30,566 bases of DNA, taken from the NCBI GenBank assembly GCA_963579025.1, contig CAUZFZ010000136.1:1-30566 (forward strand), given 5' to 3'. Under the pieces are notes generated by a model. It searched no databases. It saw only the letters and a list, made by a program, of their open reading frames with translations, and was not told the DNA's origin. The DNA comes from CAUZFZ01 sp963579025. GTDB taxonomy: Bacteria; Planctomycetota; Planctomycetia; Planctomycetales; Planctomycetaceae. Shown one piece after another: positions 1-8,729 of the stretch (within the stretch, counting starts at the first letter, position 1; every line of letters starts with the position of its first letter). The translations under genes and the position numbers were made by a program.

Positions 1-163
1 GAAAACCAAAGATGAACTAACAACGCTGGCGCATCGGAAACTAAAAAGCATGTCCAACGATCCAGGTTTGATCCGCGGATTGTACTTCCGATCCTATGTT
101 GCAGATTTTTTCAGATGAGCCATAACAGGAGTCGCATCGCTGACGGAGTTAACGACTCTGTCC

Positions 164-1687
164 TTGTCCGGCACTGAGATTGGCGACGACACGCTGGAGA
201 CAATCAGCACGTTGCCCAGGTTGGCGTTTCTGGATTTGCAGCAGACAAAGATCACCGACGCCGGGCTGAAACACTTGACACGTCTCGGTCTCGATGGCCT
301 GTATCTGGGTCAGACAGCGGTGACCGACGCTGGCATTGCACATCTCCGCAACATGGTTGGCCTCAGGTCGCTCAGTCTGCGTAAAACACAAGTCACGGAT
401 GCGGCCCTGGATGTGCTCAAGTCATTGAAGGGGCTCACATACGCGGATCTTGAGGGCACGCGGATCACGCAGTCAGCGGCTCAAGAACTCCAGGACACGC
501 TTCCGGAGGTCACTGTGCGTTTCCCCGGGGTCAAGCCAGCCGCCGAGGGCACAGTGCGAGCGGCTCCGTCTGACTTGTCGTGGCTCAAGTTGAGCGACGA
601 GATGCCAGAAGCCTACCGCAACAGTTCGAAGCGTGAAGTGCGGATGCTTGGATGGTTGATTGAGCGTGGCGTGGACGCCACGGTGCGCGGTCCACACGGT
701 GTCGTGAAGCCGGTTGCCGAGTTTCGTGACGGCCCTCCCGATGGAGCATTTGTTATCAGCGCGGTGATCGTTCGCGAATCCCACGGACTCGGGAAGGATG
801 ATTGGACGTTTCTTCGCTCATTGCCCAATCTTGAATCTGCGTACATTAACGCCGCAGACTTCGATGACGACGCATTGGGCAACCTGGCAGCACATCCATG
901 GCTGCATGAACTGAGGATTGTTTCGACGTCAGTTTCGGACGAGGGCATGCGCCATGTGGCGACAATGTCGCAACTCAAGACCTTCGCAATCACGCCGAAT
1001 CTCAGGCAGCAGCCCACACGCCCGATCACAGACAGTGCCGTCGTTCACCTTTCCAGGCTCCCGCGACTTCGGACACTGATACTGCCATTCAGCAACGTGA
1101 CGGACGCCGGACTGGCACAACTCGCAGAAGCTCGTACGCCGTTGACAGCTCTCCACGTACGACACGCAAAGGGCATCACTGACAAGGGTCTGACTCATCT
1201 GGTGAAGTTGCCTGGACTGGACATGATCGATCTCAGCGGGACTGGAATCAGCGCCAATGGGGCTGGCGTGCTTCGAGCGCTGCCAGAACTCCGGCATCTT
1301 CATCTGGTGGAGACGGCCACTGGCGATGACGCACTTGAGGCCCTCAGTCAGTCACGGCAGTTGCAAAGCCTCTATCTCGAAAGGACGAAAGTCTCTGATG
1401 CCGGATTGAAGCACTTGTCTGCCCTCAATCTCGGCCAACTCTATCTCGACCAGACGCAGGTAACAGACACGGGCGTGACGCATTTGGCAGGAATGCAGAG
1501 TCTCCAGTCCCTCGATCTGAGACGGACACAGGTGACGGACGCGTCGCTGGACGTGCTCTCTTCGCTAAAGAGACTCCGGATGGTCATGCTGCAGAACTCG
1601 CGTGTCACATTGCAGCGAGCTCAGATGTTGCAGGATGAGCGGCCCGACATGGCCGTGGCATTCCAGGGTGTTCAGAAGAAGAAGTAA
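164..1687 (+). CDS. Leucine-rich repeat protein, probably the 3' part of a larger broken or truncated gene
   Basis: The product is made almost entirely of 23-25 residue LRRs of the cysteine-containing/RNI-like type, with repeated 'VTDAGLKHL' and 'L..LDL..T.ITD' patterns. A non-LRR linker around residues 125-225 contains 'MLGWLIERG', the same kind of cap that opens each LRR cassette of the kinase gene downstream. The protein ends in a Lys-rich tail. The TTG start at 164 is weak. The same frame is open leftwards to position 119 and encodes more LRR ('SLTELTTLSLSGTEI'); it is closed by TGA at 116-118, and beyond that it is open again to the window edge. I infer that this is the C-terminal part of a kinase-LRR or LRR protein whose 5' end lies outside the window, and that it may be a pseudogene. 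The role is probably protein binding; the partner is unknown. An LRR protein is certain, an intact gene is not. Confidence 0.6.
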   Translation: MSGTEIGDDTLETISTLPRLAFLDLQQTKITDAGLKHLTRLGLDGLYLGQTAVTDAGIAHLRNMVGLRSLSLRKTQVTDAALDVLKSLKGLTYADLEGTRITQSAAQELQDTLPEVTVRFPGVKPAAEGTVRAAPSDLSWLKLSDEMPEAYRNSSKREVRMLGWLIERGVDATVRGPHGVVKPVAEFRDGPPDGAFVISAVIVRESHGLGKDDWTFLRSLPNLESAYINAADFDDDALGNLAAHPWLHELRIVSTSVSDEGMRHVATMSQLKTFAITPNLRQQPTRPITDSAVVHLSRLPRLRTLILPFSNVTDAGLAQLAEARTPLTALHVRHAKGITDKGLTHLVKLPGLDMIDLSGTGISANGAGVLRALPELRHLHLVETATGDDALEALSQSRQLQSLYLERTKVSDAGLKHLSALNLGQLYLDQTQVTDTGVTHLAGMQSLQSLDLRRTQVTDASLDVLSSLKRLRMVMLQNSRVTLQRAQMLQDERPDMAVAFQGVQKKK

Positions 1688-1831
1688 ACAGCCCGAGTCA
1701 CTGAGTGCATCTGCGACTTGTCGTGGTCCGATGCGCCAAAGGGACGGTGATTGAACTGTCAACGTCCGTGATAAACTGTCCGACGTGCCTTACACTGAGT
1801 CGAGCACACAATACTCATTTCGTCCGGGACG

Positions 1832-4800
1832 ATGAGGGCCAGTATGAGCGAAACCAGTCCGAGTGGTGCAGGCCAGCAACCACCATCAGCGTCATCGAGA
1901 GCCACCGTTCCACCCTCGACCAGCCGCGAGACGATTCCTCCGTCAGACTCATCGCCATCCGCGCCGGTGCAGCGAGAGACCATTCATCCGGGCCAGTCGG
2001 ATTCGGTGGCTGAGGTCGCCGGAGTCGGGGGTGGTGCATTGCCGCCGCAGTTCGGTCGGTATCGGCTTGAAGAATGTCTCGGTCAGGGAGCAATGGGGGC
2101 GGTCTACAAGGCCCACGATTCGCAACTCGATCGGCTTATCGCGATCAAGATCCCGAAGTTTGACGCGGCAGACACAGCGTTGCTGGAACGCTTCTATCGC
2201 GAGGCGCGTGCCGCGGCGACGCTCAGTCATCCGAATATCTGCCCTGTGTTCGACGTCGGCGAGATTGGCGGTACGCATTACATCTCGATGGGTTACATCG
2301 AAGGCAAGCCGCTGTCGGCATTCATCCGACCAGACAAGCCGCTGTCCGAAAAACAGGCGGTGATGATCATTCGCAAGCTGGCCGTCGCTTTGTATGAGGC
2401 GCACGGCAAAGGCATCGTTCACCGCGATCTGAAGCCCGACAACGTGATGATCGACCAGCGATCGAATCCGGTCATTATGGACTTTGGACTGGCCCGACGC
2501 TCGACCGGTACCGACGACATCCGAGTGACACAGGGCGGGCAGATGCTCGGCACACCCGCGTACATGTCTCCCGAGCAGGTCGAGGGGGATGTCGACCGGA
2601 TGGGGCCGTGCTGTGATATCTACAGTGTCGGTGTGATCCTCTACGAACTCCTGACTGGACGGTTGCCATACGAAGGGTCCATCGCATCGGTCCTCGCGCA
2701 GATCATCAAAGGTGAGCCGAAGCAACCGGTGCAATTTCGGGACAAGCTCAATCCCGAACTGCAGGCGATCTGCCTGAAGATGATGGCATCTGAACTCGGC
2801 GACCGTTACGCATCCATGGCCGACGTGGCCCGTGATCTGGGAGCCATCATCAAGGGCAAGCCGACGTCCGTACGAGATTCGATGGCAGGCGTCACATCGC
2901 CCGGGATGGCGACCCAGGACGAAGGACTGTCGCAATTGATCGCTGTGGACGACGTGCCCGTAAGTGCGCGGACATCGCGCAAGTCGCGAGTACGGTCATC
3001 GCAGGCACAGTCCGCGCCGGCGCCGAAAGGTCGCCTGCCGTCATGGGCCATCTGGAGCGGAGCCGCCGCCGCAGGTATCGCGATTCTACTGGCCGGCTAC
3101 ACGCTGTTCGTCAAAGTTGGCGACAAGACCGTCCGCATCCAGATCGATGATCCCGAGGCGCAGTTGTTTGTCGATGGAGGCGAAGTCCGCATCGAAAACC
3201 TGGGAGCGACGATCGAGCTGAAACCCGGCAAACACGGCGTGGAGATTCGCCGTGGCGACATCATCGTCCAGGCTGATCAGTTCACAGTACTCAAGGGAAA
3301 CAACCCTGTCCTGAAACTGGAAGTCCTCGATCGGACCAAACCGGCGCAGGACGCGGGGCCTTCCGAAACTGCAACGTCGTCCACGACTGCGGCTGGAATT
3401 CTCGTCCCACCAGTGATTAAGTCACGCCCCGCCACTCCCGTCGAGTTTGCCGAAAGTGATGATCCCGTCCTGCGTGCGGTCGGCTGGGCTCTCAGTCATG
3501 GAATCGGCTTGAGTGTGAATCGAGACTCAAATCCAGGCTCCGGGTTTCAGGTGATGGAGTTCGAACAGGTTCCGAACGAACCATTCAAGGTCTCCGGACT
3601 GAGACCAACAGATGCGATGCCGACAGGTCTCAGCGACACCGAATGGGAACATATCGACGTGCTGCTTCCAGGCGTTGGTGAGATCAGATGCCAGACTAGC
3701 CGCTTCCCCGACGAGTTGATGACACGACTGGTTGGAGCACCGAAGTTGAAACGGTTTTTTATCGAGAAGGACGGCCTGACGGACAAGGGCTTCGGAATGC
3801 TGAATCAACTGAAGAAGTTGAACGGAATCTGGATCGGAAAGCGGGAGACGCCCGATTCCGTGAACCTGTCAGCCGCGCGGATGGCGTCGCTCGCGACAAT
3901 TCGCGGTGACGAGAACGTGACGGTGACGGTGAAAAATTGCACCCTCGGCGACGCTGCCGCAGCTGCTCTCTCGCGTGGCGAGTACTTCACGAATCTAAAC
4001 CTGCAAAATTGCAGAATCTCCGCTCCTGGAATTGAATACCTGGGTCAGATGACACTCGATTCCCTCGATCTGACGGGCACTCCACTGAATGACACATCTG
4101 CTCGCCCGCTCGGCAACATCAAGGCGCTCGAATCGTTGATTCTGAAAAACACAGGTGTGGGCGACGGGACGGTGAAGCTGGCCAGCGGACTCCCACAATT
4201 ACAGCGTCTCGATTTGTCAGACACCCGCGTCGGCGATGCGCAACTCTCAACCCTCAGAGACCTACCTCGGCTCTTTACCCTTGTGCTGGATCGTACTCGG
4301 GTCAGCGATGACGGTCTGAAACAACTGGAATCGTTGACATCGCTACAAAGGCTGTCACTCCGATCAACCGTTTGTTCCCAACACGCTGTCACCTCACTCC
4401 GCAATAAGCTGAGCAAATGCACCATCGATTTCACACCTGCGGAAGGATCGGCCACGCCAGCCCAACGTCCATCAATCCCACAAGAATTCAGTGAAAGCGA
4501 TAACCCGGTACGACGCGCCGTCGGCTGGGCGATCAGCCGCAACTTCAGTCTGCACATCATCAGCGATGGTGGACCACAGCCGATCAGAACTTATGACGAT
4601 GTGCCGGACGGTCCTTTGCAGGTCGGCTCGCTCATCATTGCCAAAGACCGGCCGATTGAGTCAGAGGACTGGCACCACCTGAAGGCACTGCGTGGTCTGA
4701 ATTCTCTTGTCGTGCGAGACGGGAGATTTGATGACGCAGCGTTAGCGCACCTGGCCGACTCGCCCGATCTGAAGATCCTGCAGTTGCTCGATACATCCGT

Positions 4801-6391
4801 GACCGACGCGGGCCTGCACGTGCTGACCACAATGCCCGCGCTCGAAGAGCTGTTGCTGGGCACACAGAATCCGGAACGCCGGGCGACTCGCATTACGGAT
4901 GAAGTCCTGACATCCATAAGTCAGATTCCGAAGCTGCGGAAACTGAACCTGAGTAGTTGCGCGATCACGGATGAGTGCCTGGAGACACTTGCGAATCTCG
5001 ACGGTCTGCGGGAACTGTCACTGCGTCATTGCGGATTGACCGATTCAGGTGTGGAACATTTGAGTGACCTGAAGCTGCAGACTCTGCATTTACAGGGCAA
5101 CACAATCACGGACGCATCCGCCCAGGCGATCAGCGAAATCAAGACGCTTGAGTCGCTGACCCTGAAGGGGACAGAGGCAGGCGACACTACGTTCCGGCAG
5201 CTCTGCAGCCTGCCGCGTTTGCACCTGCTGGATATGGAAGGCACGAAGGTTACGGATGCGGGACTTGACGAAGTCTCGAAGCTACGTCGCCTGCAGACGC
5301 TGGTCCTGAGTCGGACGGCCATCTCAGACGCCGGCCTGACAAAGCTCCACGAACTGCGCGGGCTGCGGACGCTGTCGCTGAGAGAAACACACTGCTCCGT
5401 GGACGGCATCGCCGCCTTCGAGGCTGCCTGTAAGAACTGCAAGGTCTCATTCAGCCAGGCGGCCGATGCGCCGGTTGCTTCGATCAGTGCCAGTCCCGAT
5501 GCGACCGCGACAAAGTCCCCAGCATTCACAGTCAACAACGACGACAAGATCCCGGAGTTCTACGCGAAGAATCCGAATCCGGAACTGCGGACCTTCGGAT
5601 GGATGTTGAGCCGGAACGTCAAGGTCAGCGTCTCATACCAGCAGGCTGACGGGGAACTTCGGACAAGGCCTGTCAAAGATTTCGATAACGTGCCGACTGT
5701 TCGATTCGTTGTGCGCGATGTGACAATTCAGTCTGACTCCCGAATCAAGCCGACCGAGTGGGCCTTTCTCAAGGCACTCCCGAATCTGGATGGTCTTACC
5801 GTCTATCTCCCAGACTTCGACGATGCGGCACTGTCGTTCCTGGTGGGTCATCCAGTCCTGACGAGAATTCAGCTCATCAACACGCGCGTGACTGATGACG
5901 GGCTCCAGCCGTTGACGACAATTCCTGGGCTGTCCACAGTCGAGTTGAGCTGTTTCGACCGTTCAAAGAACATCACACACTTCTCCGACGAAGCGATGAA
6001 GTATCTGGTCCGAATTCCAAAGTTGCGCAGCCTGGCCATCAAACGTGCGGCATTGACCGACGACGGTCTCAGAATTCTGGTGAACAATCGGCCGGCCCTG
6101 CAGAACCTCACCCTCGCAGATATGGAACTCACCGACGAAGGAATCATCGCGCTCGAGAAACTGCAACGCTTGACGTTGCTCGACCTGCAGTCCCTGCCGA
6201 TCACTGACGGAATCGCTCCGCTGTTCCTGGCGCTCCCGGACCTGACTTCGGTCAATCTGAGTCGCACTGAGGTCGGTGACAACGTACTCGCAGCACTCAG
6301 TCGAGCGCCGAAACTCGGCAGCCTTTCCATCTCTGAGACGAAAATCACCGACGCTGGCATCCGCTCGCTCGCAGGGCACCCGCAGATTTAG
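1832..6391 (+). CDS. Membrane Ser/Thr protein kinase with three tandem LRR cassettes; last cassette cut by an in-frame TAG
   Basis: This is a PknB-type (Hanks) kinase. After a Ser/Pro-rich N-terminus come the glycine loop 'GQGAMGAVYKA' (about residue 82), the 'AIKI' lysine (about 104), 'HRDLKPDN' (about 197), 'DFGLA' (about 217) and 'SPEQ', so the catalytic residues are intact. A transmembrane segment lies near residues 403-425, followed by a PEGA-like beta region ('ELKPGKHGVEI'). The rest is three cassettes of about 330 residues (starting near 539, 886 and 1241). Each opens with an 'R..GW.LSR' cap and continues with LRRs, presumably as an extracytoplasmic sensor or binding region. The ATG at 1844 has GAGGG five bases upstream and is the better start; 1832 is the longest reading. 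The frame ends at TAG 6389-6391 in the middle of a repeat, and LRR coding resumes in the same frame directly after it. Kinase identity is firm; the ligand is unknown. Confidence 0.9.
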   Translation: MRASMSETSPSGAGQQPPSASSRATVPPSTSRETIPPSDSSPSAPVQRETIHPGQSDSVAEVAGVGGGALPPQFGRYRLEECLGQGAMGAVYKAHDSQLDRLIAIKIPKFDAADTALLERFYREARAAATLSHPNICPVFDVGEIGGTHYISMGYIEGKPLSAFIRPDKPLSEKQAVMIIRKLAVALYEAHGKGIVHRDLKPDNVMIDQRSNPVIMDFGLARRSTGTDDIRVTQGGQMLGTPAYMSPEQVEGDVDRMGPCCDIYSVGVILYELLTGRLPYEGSIASVLAQIIKGEPKQPVQFRDKLNPELQAICLKMMASELGDRYASMADVARDLGAIIKGKPTSVRDSMAGVTSPGMATQDEGLSQLIAVDDVPVSARTSRKSRVRSSQAQSAPAPKGRLPSWAIWSGAAAAGIAILLAGYTLFVKVGDKTVRIQIDDPEAQLFVDGGEVRIENLGATIELKPGKHGVEIRRGDIIVQADQFTVLKGNNPVLKLEVLDRTKPAQDAGPSETATSSTTAAGILVPPVIKSRPATPVEFAESDDPVLRAVGWALSHGIGLSVNRDSNPGSGFQVMEFEQVPNEPFKVSGLRPTDAMPTGLSDTEWEHIDVLLPGVGEIRCQTSRFPDELMTRLVGAPKLKRFFIEKDGLTDKGFGMLNQLKKLNGIWIGKRETPDSVNLSAARMASLATIRGDENVTVTVKNCTLGDAAAAALSRGEYFTNLNLQNCRISAPGIEYLGQMTLDSLDLTGTPLNDTSARPLGNIKALESLILKNTGVGDGTVKLASGLPQLQRLDLSDTRVGDAQLSTLRDLPRLFTLVLDRTRVSDDGLKQLESLTSLQRLSLRSTVCSQHAVTSLRNKLSKCTIDFTPAEGSATPAQRPSIPQEFSESDNPVRRAVGWAISRNFSLHIISDGGPQPIRTYDDVPDGPLQVGSLIIAKDRPIESEDWHHLKALRGLNSLVVRDGRFDDAALAHLADSPDLKILQLLDTSVTDAGLHVLTTMPALEELLLGTQNPERRATRITDEVLTSISQIPKLRKLNLSSCAITDECLETLANLDGLRELSLRHCGLTDSGVEHLSDLKLQTLHLQGNTITDASAQAISEIKTLESLTLKGTEAGDTTFRQLCSLPRLHLLDMEGTKVTDAGLDEVSKLRRLQTLVLSRTAISDAGLTKLHELRGLRTLSLRETHCSVDGIAAFEAACKNCKVSFSQAADAPVASISASPDATATKSPAFTVNNDDKIPEFYAKNPNPELRTFGWMLSRNVKVSVSYQQADGELRTRPVKDFDNVPTVRFVVRDVTIQSDSRIKPTEWAFLKALPNLDGLTVYLPDFDDAALSFLVGHPVLTRIQLINTRVTDDGLQPLTTIPGLSTVELSCFDRSKNITHFSDEAMKYLVRIPKLRSLAIKRAALTDDGLRILVNNRPALQNLTLADMELTDEGIIALEKLQRLTLLDLQSLPITDGIAPLFLALPDLTSVNLSRTEVGDNVLAALSRAPKLGSLSISETKITDAGIRSLAGHPQI

Positions 6392-6577
6392 ACGCTGGTG
6401 ATGGGAAACACCGATGTGTCCGACGACTGTCTACCGACTCTCTCCCAGCTTCCCAAGCTGTCGGAGGTGGACGTGCGGCGGACCCGCGTGACAGTGCCCG
6501 CGGCTCAGTCCGTGCAGAATGCTCACCCGCGTCTGCGGATAGTGCTCAACGGAGTGAAACGGCCGAACGCTGAATGA
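6392..6577 (+). pseudogene. Stranded 3' end of the kinase-LRR gene, in frame after the TAG stop
   Basis: The 61 codons after TAG 6389-6391 stay in the same frame and read as the missing end of the third LRR cassette: 'TLVMGNTDVSDDCLPTLSQ', then 'VDVRRTRVT', then a closing 'RLRIVLNGVKRPN' before TGA 6575-6577. The closing segment resembles the C-terminus of the first LRR gene ('DMAVAFQGVQKKK'). The codon before the stop is ATT and the position expected for Gln is TAG, one transition away from CAG. It is most simply a nonsense mutation or a sequencing error; readthrough cannot be excluded. Confidence 0.75.
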
Positions 6578-6705
6578 CAGGTCCGCAGCGTGGCCGCTGT
6601 GTGCGAGATTCCTGTCAACGCGCACCAGATAAATTCAGGTAAGAACCATCCTGTGCCCGCTTCGCGGCTGAAATTCGGGAATCAATGGATTCCCACTTTC
6701 CAAGC

Positions 6706-6819
6706 TAAGGACCAGCGAATCAACTAGTGGCGCGAATGCAGTGGCGTAAGCTTCCAGCTTGCGTTGATGCGGGACCGCAACCTGGAAGCTTACGCCACTT
6801 ATCGATTCGTTGGTCCTAA
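6706..6819. repeat. Imperfect inverted repeat with an 18-bp perfect inner stem
   Basis: The inner arms at 6740-6757 and 6782-6799 are perfect inverse complements (left arm agtggcgtaagcttccag). The outer arms at 6706-6721 and 6804-6819 match with two mismatches (taaggaccagcgaatc against its partner). No ORF fits inside. I recognise the aagcttccagcttgcg core from memory as a motif common between planctomycete genes. It is probably a dispersed REP- or MITE-like element; a role as bidirectional terminator for the kinase gene is also possible. Together with the next entry it fills most of the gap from 6578 to 6995. Confidence 0.75.
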
Positions 6820-6968
6820 GGAATTGTCCCAAAATAACTCCCCATTTTCGTGAGCCGACGGCGCTAGCCGCGGGCCAACCGGCGCCGAAAGGTCACAAGG
6901 CCCGAGGCTAGCGCCCACGGCTCACAGGCGTGTTGATTTCGGGTAGTTATTTCGAGACTGTTCCTAAG
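6815..6968. repeat. Second inverted-repeat element, about 154 bp, nested arms
   Basis: The outer arms at 6815-6843 and 6941-6968 pair imperfectly (aggaattgtcccaaaataac against ...gttatttcgagactgttcct). The inner arms at 6850-6876 and 6899-6925 pair over 27 positions with a few mismatches and contain the ggcgctagcc core. It abuts the preceding element, sharing the cctaag box at their junction. No coding capacity was seen. The left end of this gap (6578-6705) shows nothing recognisable. Confidence 0.75.
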
Positions 6969-6995
6969 TTAAAGACGACTGGTCGGAGTAACTGA

Positions 6996-8567
6996 ATGCG
7001 TCTGCAACTCGTTGTGACCCGCGGGCCTGATATGGGCACGGTCTTCGAACTCGAAATGGTCGGCACGTACATCCTTGGCCGCGAAGAAGACTGCAGCATT
7101 CAACTCAGCGACCCGCGAATCTCACGGCATCACTGCCGGATCGTGGTGACTGGCGGGAAAGCTCAACTTGAGGACACCAACAGCAGTTGGGGAACGCTCG
7201 TCAATGGCGAGAAAGTCGGCTCTTATCAACTGCAGCCCGGCGACATGGTCCGACTCGTCGAGACCGATATGCGATTCGAAGTGGCCACATCAGCGGCCGC
7301 GACGACCTGGCAACCGAATCAGTCAGCACCACAAACGCCTGGAACGCCGGGCGCTCAATCAGGTCCGCCAGAGCGGCCCGTCCCCGAACGGCCCGCAAGT
7401 TCCCCTTCGCCGCCCGCGGCAGTTCCGAAACCGATGCCGCCGCCCGAGTCTCCCCAGTCAGCGTCAAAGTCGAAGCCTGCCCGCTCAGGACCGCCAAAGG
7501 GGCATGACCTGTCGGACCTCGTGGGCAAGACTCTAAGTCGCTATGAAATCACGGACGTCATCACACGCACACGCACGGGGATGTTGTTCCGCGGCCGGGA
7601 CACCGAGAAGGATCGGCTCGTCGCGTTCAAAGTCCTGTGGCCCGAGATCACTCGTGACGATGAAGAAATGCAGCGGTTTGTGCGCGCGGCGAAGACTGTG
7701 GTGGGTGTGAGGCATCCGAATCTCGTCGCCCTGTATGGTGCCGGCAAGTCAGCTCCGCGGTACTGCTGGACGGCCAGCGAACTGGTCGAAGGCGACAGCC
7801 TGATGGATGTCATGAGCCAGGCCGGCCAGAACGGGCAGCTTCCCTGGCAGCAGTGCCTGCGTGTCGCCATTCACATTGCTCGTGCCATCGAAGCCGCAGC
7901 CGCGCAGGGCTTCGTCCACCGCAACGTTACTCCCACAAATATTCTAATTCGTAAACGCGACGGCGCAGCAAAACTTGGTGACCTGATGCTCGTGAAAGCG
8001 CTGGAGGGCACGCAAGCCGAACGCGTCACGCGTCCGGGTGAAACGGTCGGCGATATTCCCTATGTATCGCCCGAGCAATTGCTGTCTCAGAACGATTTGG
8101 ATTTTCGGTCTGACATCTACAGTCTTGGAGCGGCGATCTATGCCGCGGTCACGGGCAAACCGCCGATTGAGGGCAAGACACTCGCGCAGACAATTGCTCG
8201 CATCGAATCACAGCAGCCGGTCGATCCGAGAAAACTGAATCTCTCCATACCGCCACAGTTCGCGGCGGTCATCCTGCAAATGCTGGAGAAAGAGCCGAGC
8301 GAGCGATTCGACACGCCAGCAGCACTGGTTCGCAGACTGGAAAAAGTCGCGAAGGCTACCGAACAGCCACCCGTGCCGATCCCGGTGGAAGACGAGGCGC
8401 CCTTCGCGGGCGGCGAAGTGTCATGGCGCAGCTTCTATGCCTGGGTCTGCGAAATCCCATGGCCCGTTCGACAGAAGCTGATGATCGGGGCCGGCTTGAT
8501 CATCGTCGCCATAATCCTCGGTACGTTCCTCGGATCGCATCTCGCGTCGTCAGATGCCGGCAATTAA
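6996..8567 (+). CDS. FHA domain - pseudokinase membrane protein
   Basis: Residues 1-100 form an FHA phosphothreonine-binding domain with the expected 'GREEDCSIQL', 'SRHHC' (Arg29, Ser43, His46) and 'VNG' (Asn70) positions. A Pro/Ser-rich linker (about 105-170) leads to a kinase fold (about 182-460) in which key residues are changed. The glycine loop is lost, the HRD aspartate is Asn ('HRNVTPTN', N310) and the following Lys is Thr. 'DFG' reads 'DLM' (D329), while the VAIK-type lysine ('AFKVL') is kept. A single transmembrane helix (about 495-517) sits at the C-terminus, so the folded part should face the cytoplasm. By family logic it should read phosphothreonine marks rather than make them, perhaps those of the LRR kinase upstream, though that partnership is inference. 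GGAG lies upstream of the ATG. Confidence 0.88.
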   Translation: MRLQLVVTRGPDMGTVFELEMVGTYILGREEDCSIQLSDPRISRHHCRIVVTGGKAQLEDTNSSWGTLVNGEKVGSYQLQPGDMVRLVETDMRFEVATSAAATTWQPNQSAPQTPGTPGAQSGPPERPVPERPASSPSPPAAVPKPMPPPESPQSASKSKPARSGPPKGHDLSDLVGKTLSRYEITDVITRTRTGMLFRGRDTEKDRLVAFKVLWPEITRDDEEMQRFVRAAKTVVGVRHPNLVALYGAGKSAPRYCWTASELVEGDSLMDVMSQAGQNGQLPWQQCLRVAIHIARAIEAAAAQGFVHRNVTPTNILIRKRDGAAKLGDLMLVKALEGTQAERVTRPGETVGDIPYVSPEQLLSQNDLDFRSDIYSLGAAIYAAVTGKPPIEGKTLAQTIARIESQQPVDPRKLNLSIPPQFAAVILQMLEKEPSERFDTPAALVRRLEKVAKATEQPPVPIPVEDEAPFAGGEVSWRSFYAWVCEIPWPVRQKLMIGAGLIIVAIILGTFLGSHLASSDAGN

Positions 8568-8614
8568 CTCCAACGATGACCTGCCATCGTGCCGGATCCG
8601 TAGTGGATATTTTC

Positions 8615-8684
8615 GGGAGGGCGAGGCTCCTGCCGAGCCGCCGATCGCGGAATACGTGCGGCTCGGCGGGAGCCTCGCCCTCCC
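8615..8684. repeat. Palindromic dispersed repeat (GAGGCTCC type)
   Basis: The arms at 8615-8641 and 8658-8684 are inverse complements at 26 of 27 positions (core gggagggcgaggctcc), with a 16-base loop. It lies between the stop of the FHA-pseudokinase gene and the stop of the convergent selenoprotein-like gene, so it could serve both as terminator. The gagggcgaggctcc motif is a familiar intergenic repeat of planctomycetes, from memory. Confidence 0.8.
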
Positions 8685-8729
8685 TGCCAGCCGCTCGGTG
8701 ACTTCGGATAAGGGTAAATTGCACTTCTC

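Noticed and set aside
116..118. TGA read as selenocysteine in the first LRR gene
   Set aside because: The codon sits in LRR sequence with no Cys, Thr or redox context, unlike the two genes at 8730-11805.
1949..2935. Open frame of 328 codons on the minus strand
   Set aside because: It is antisense to the kinase domain; the plus-strand motifs decide.
6389..6391. TAG read as pyrrolysine
   Set aside because: A single TAG in an LRR, one transition from CAG, with no paralogue sharing it and no reason to expect pyrrolysine machinery; a mutation or error is simpler.
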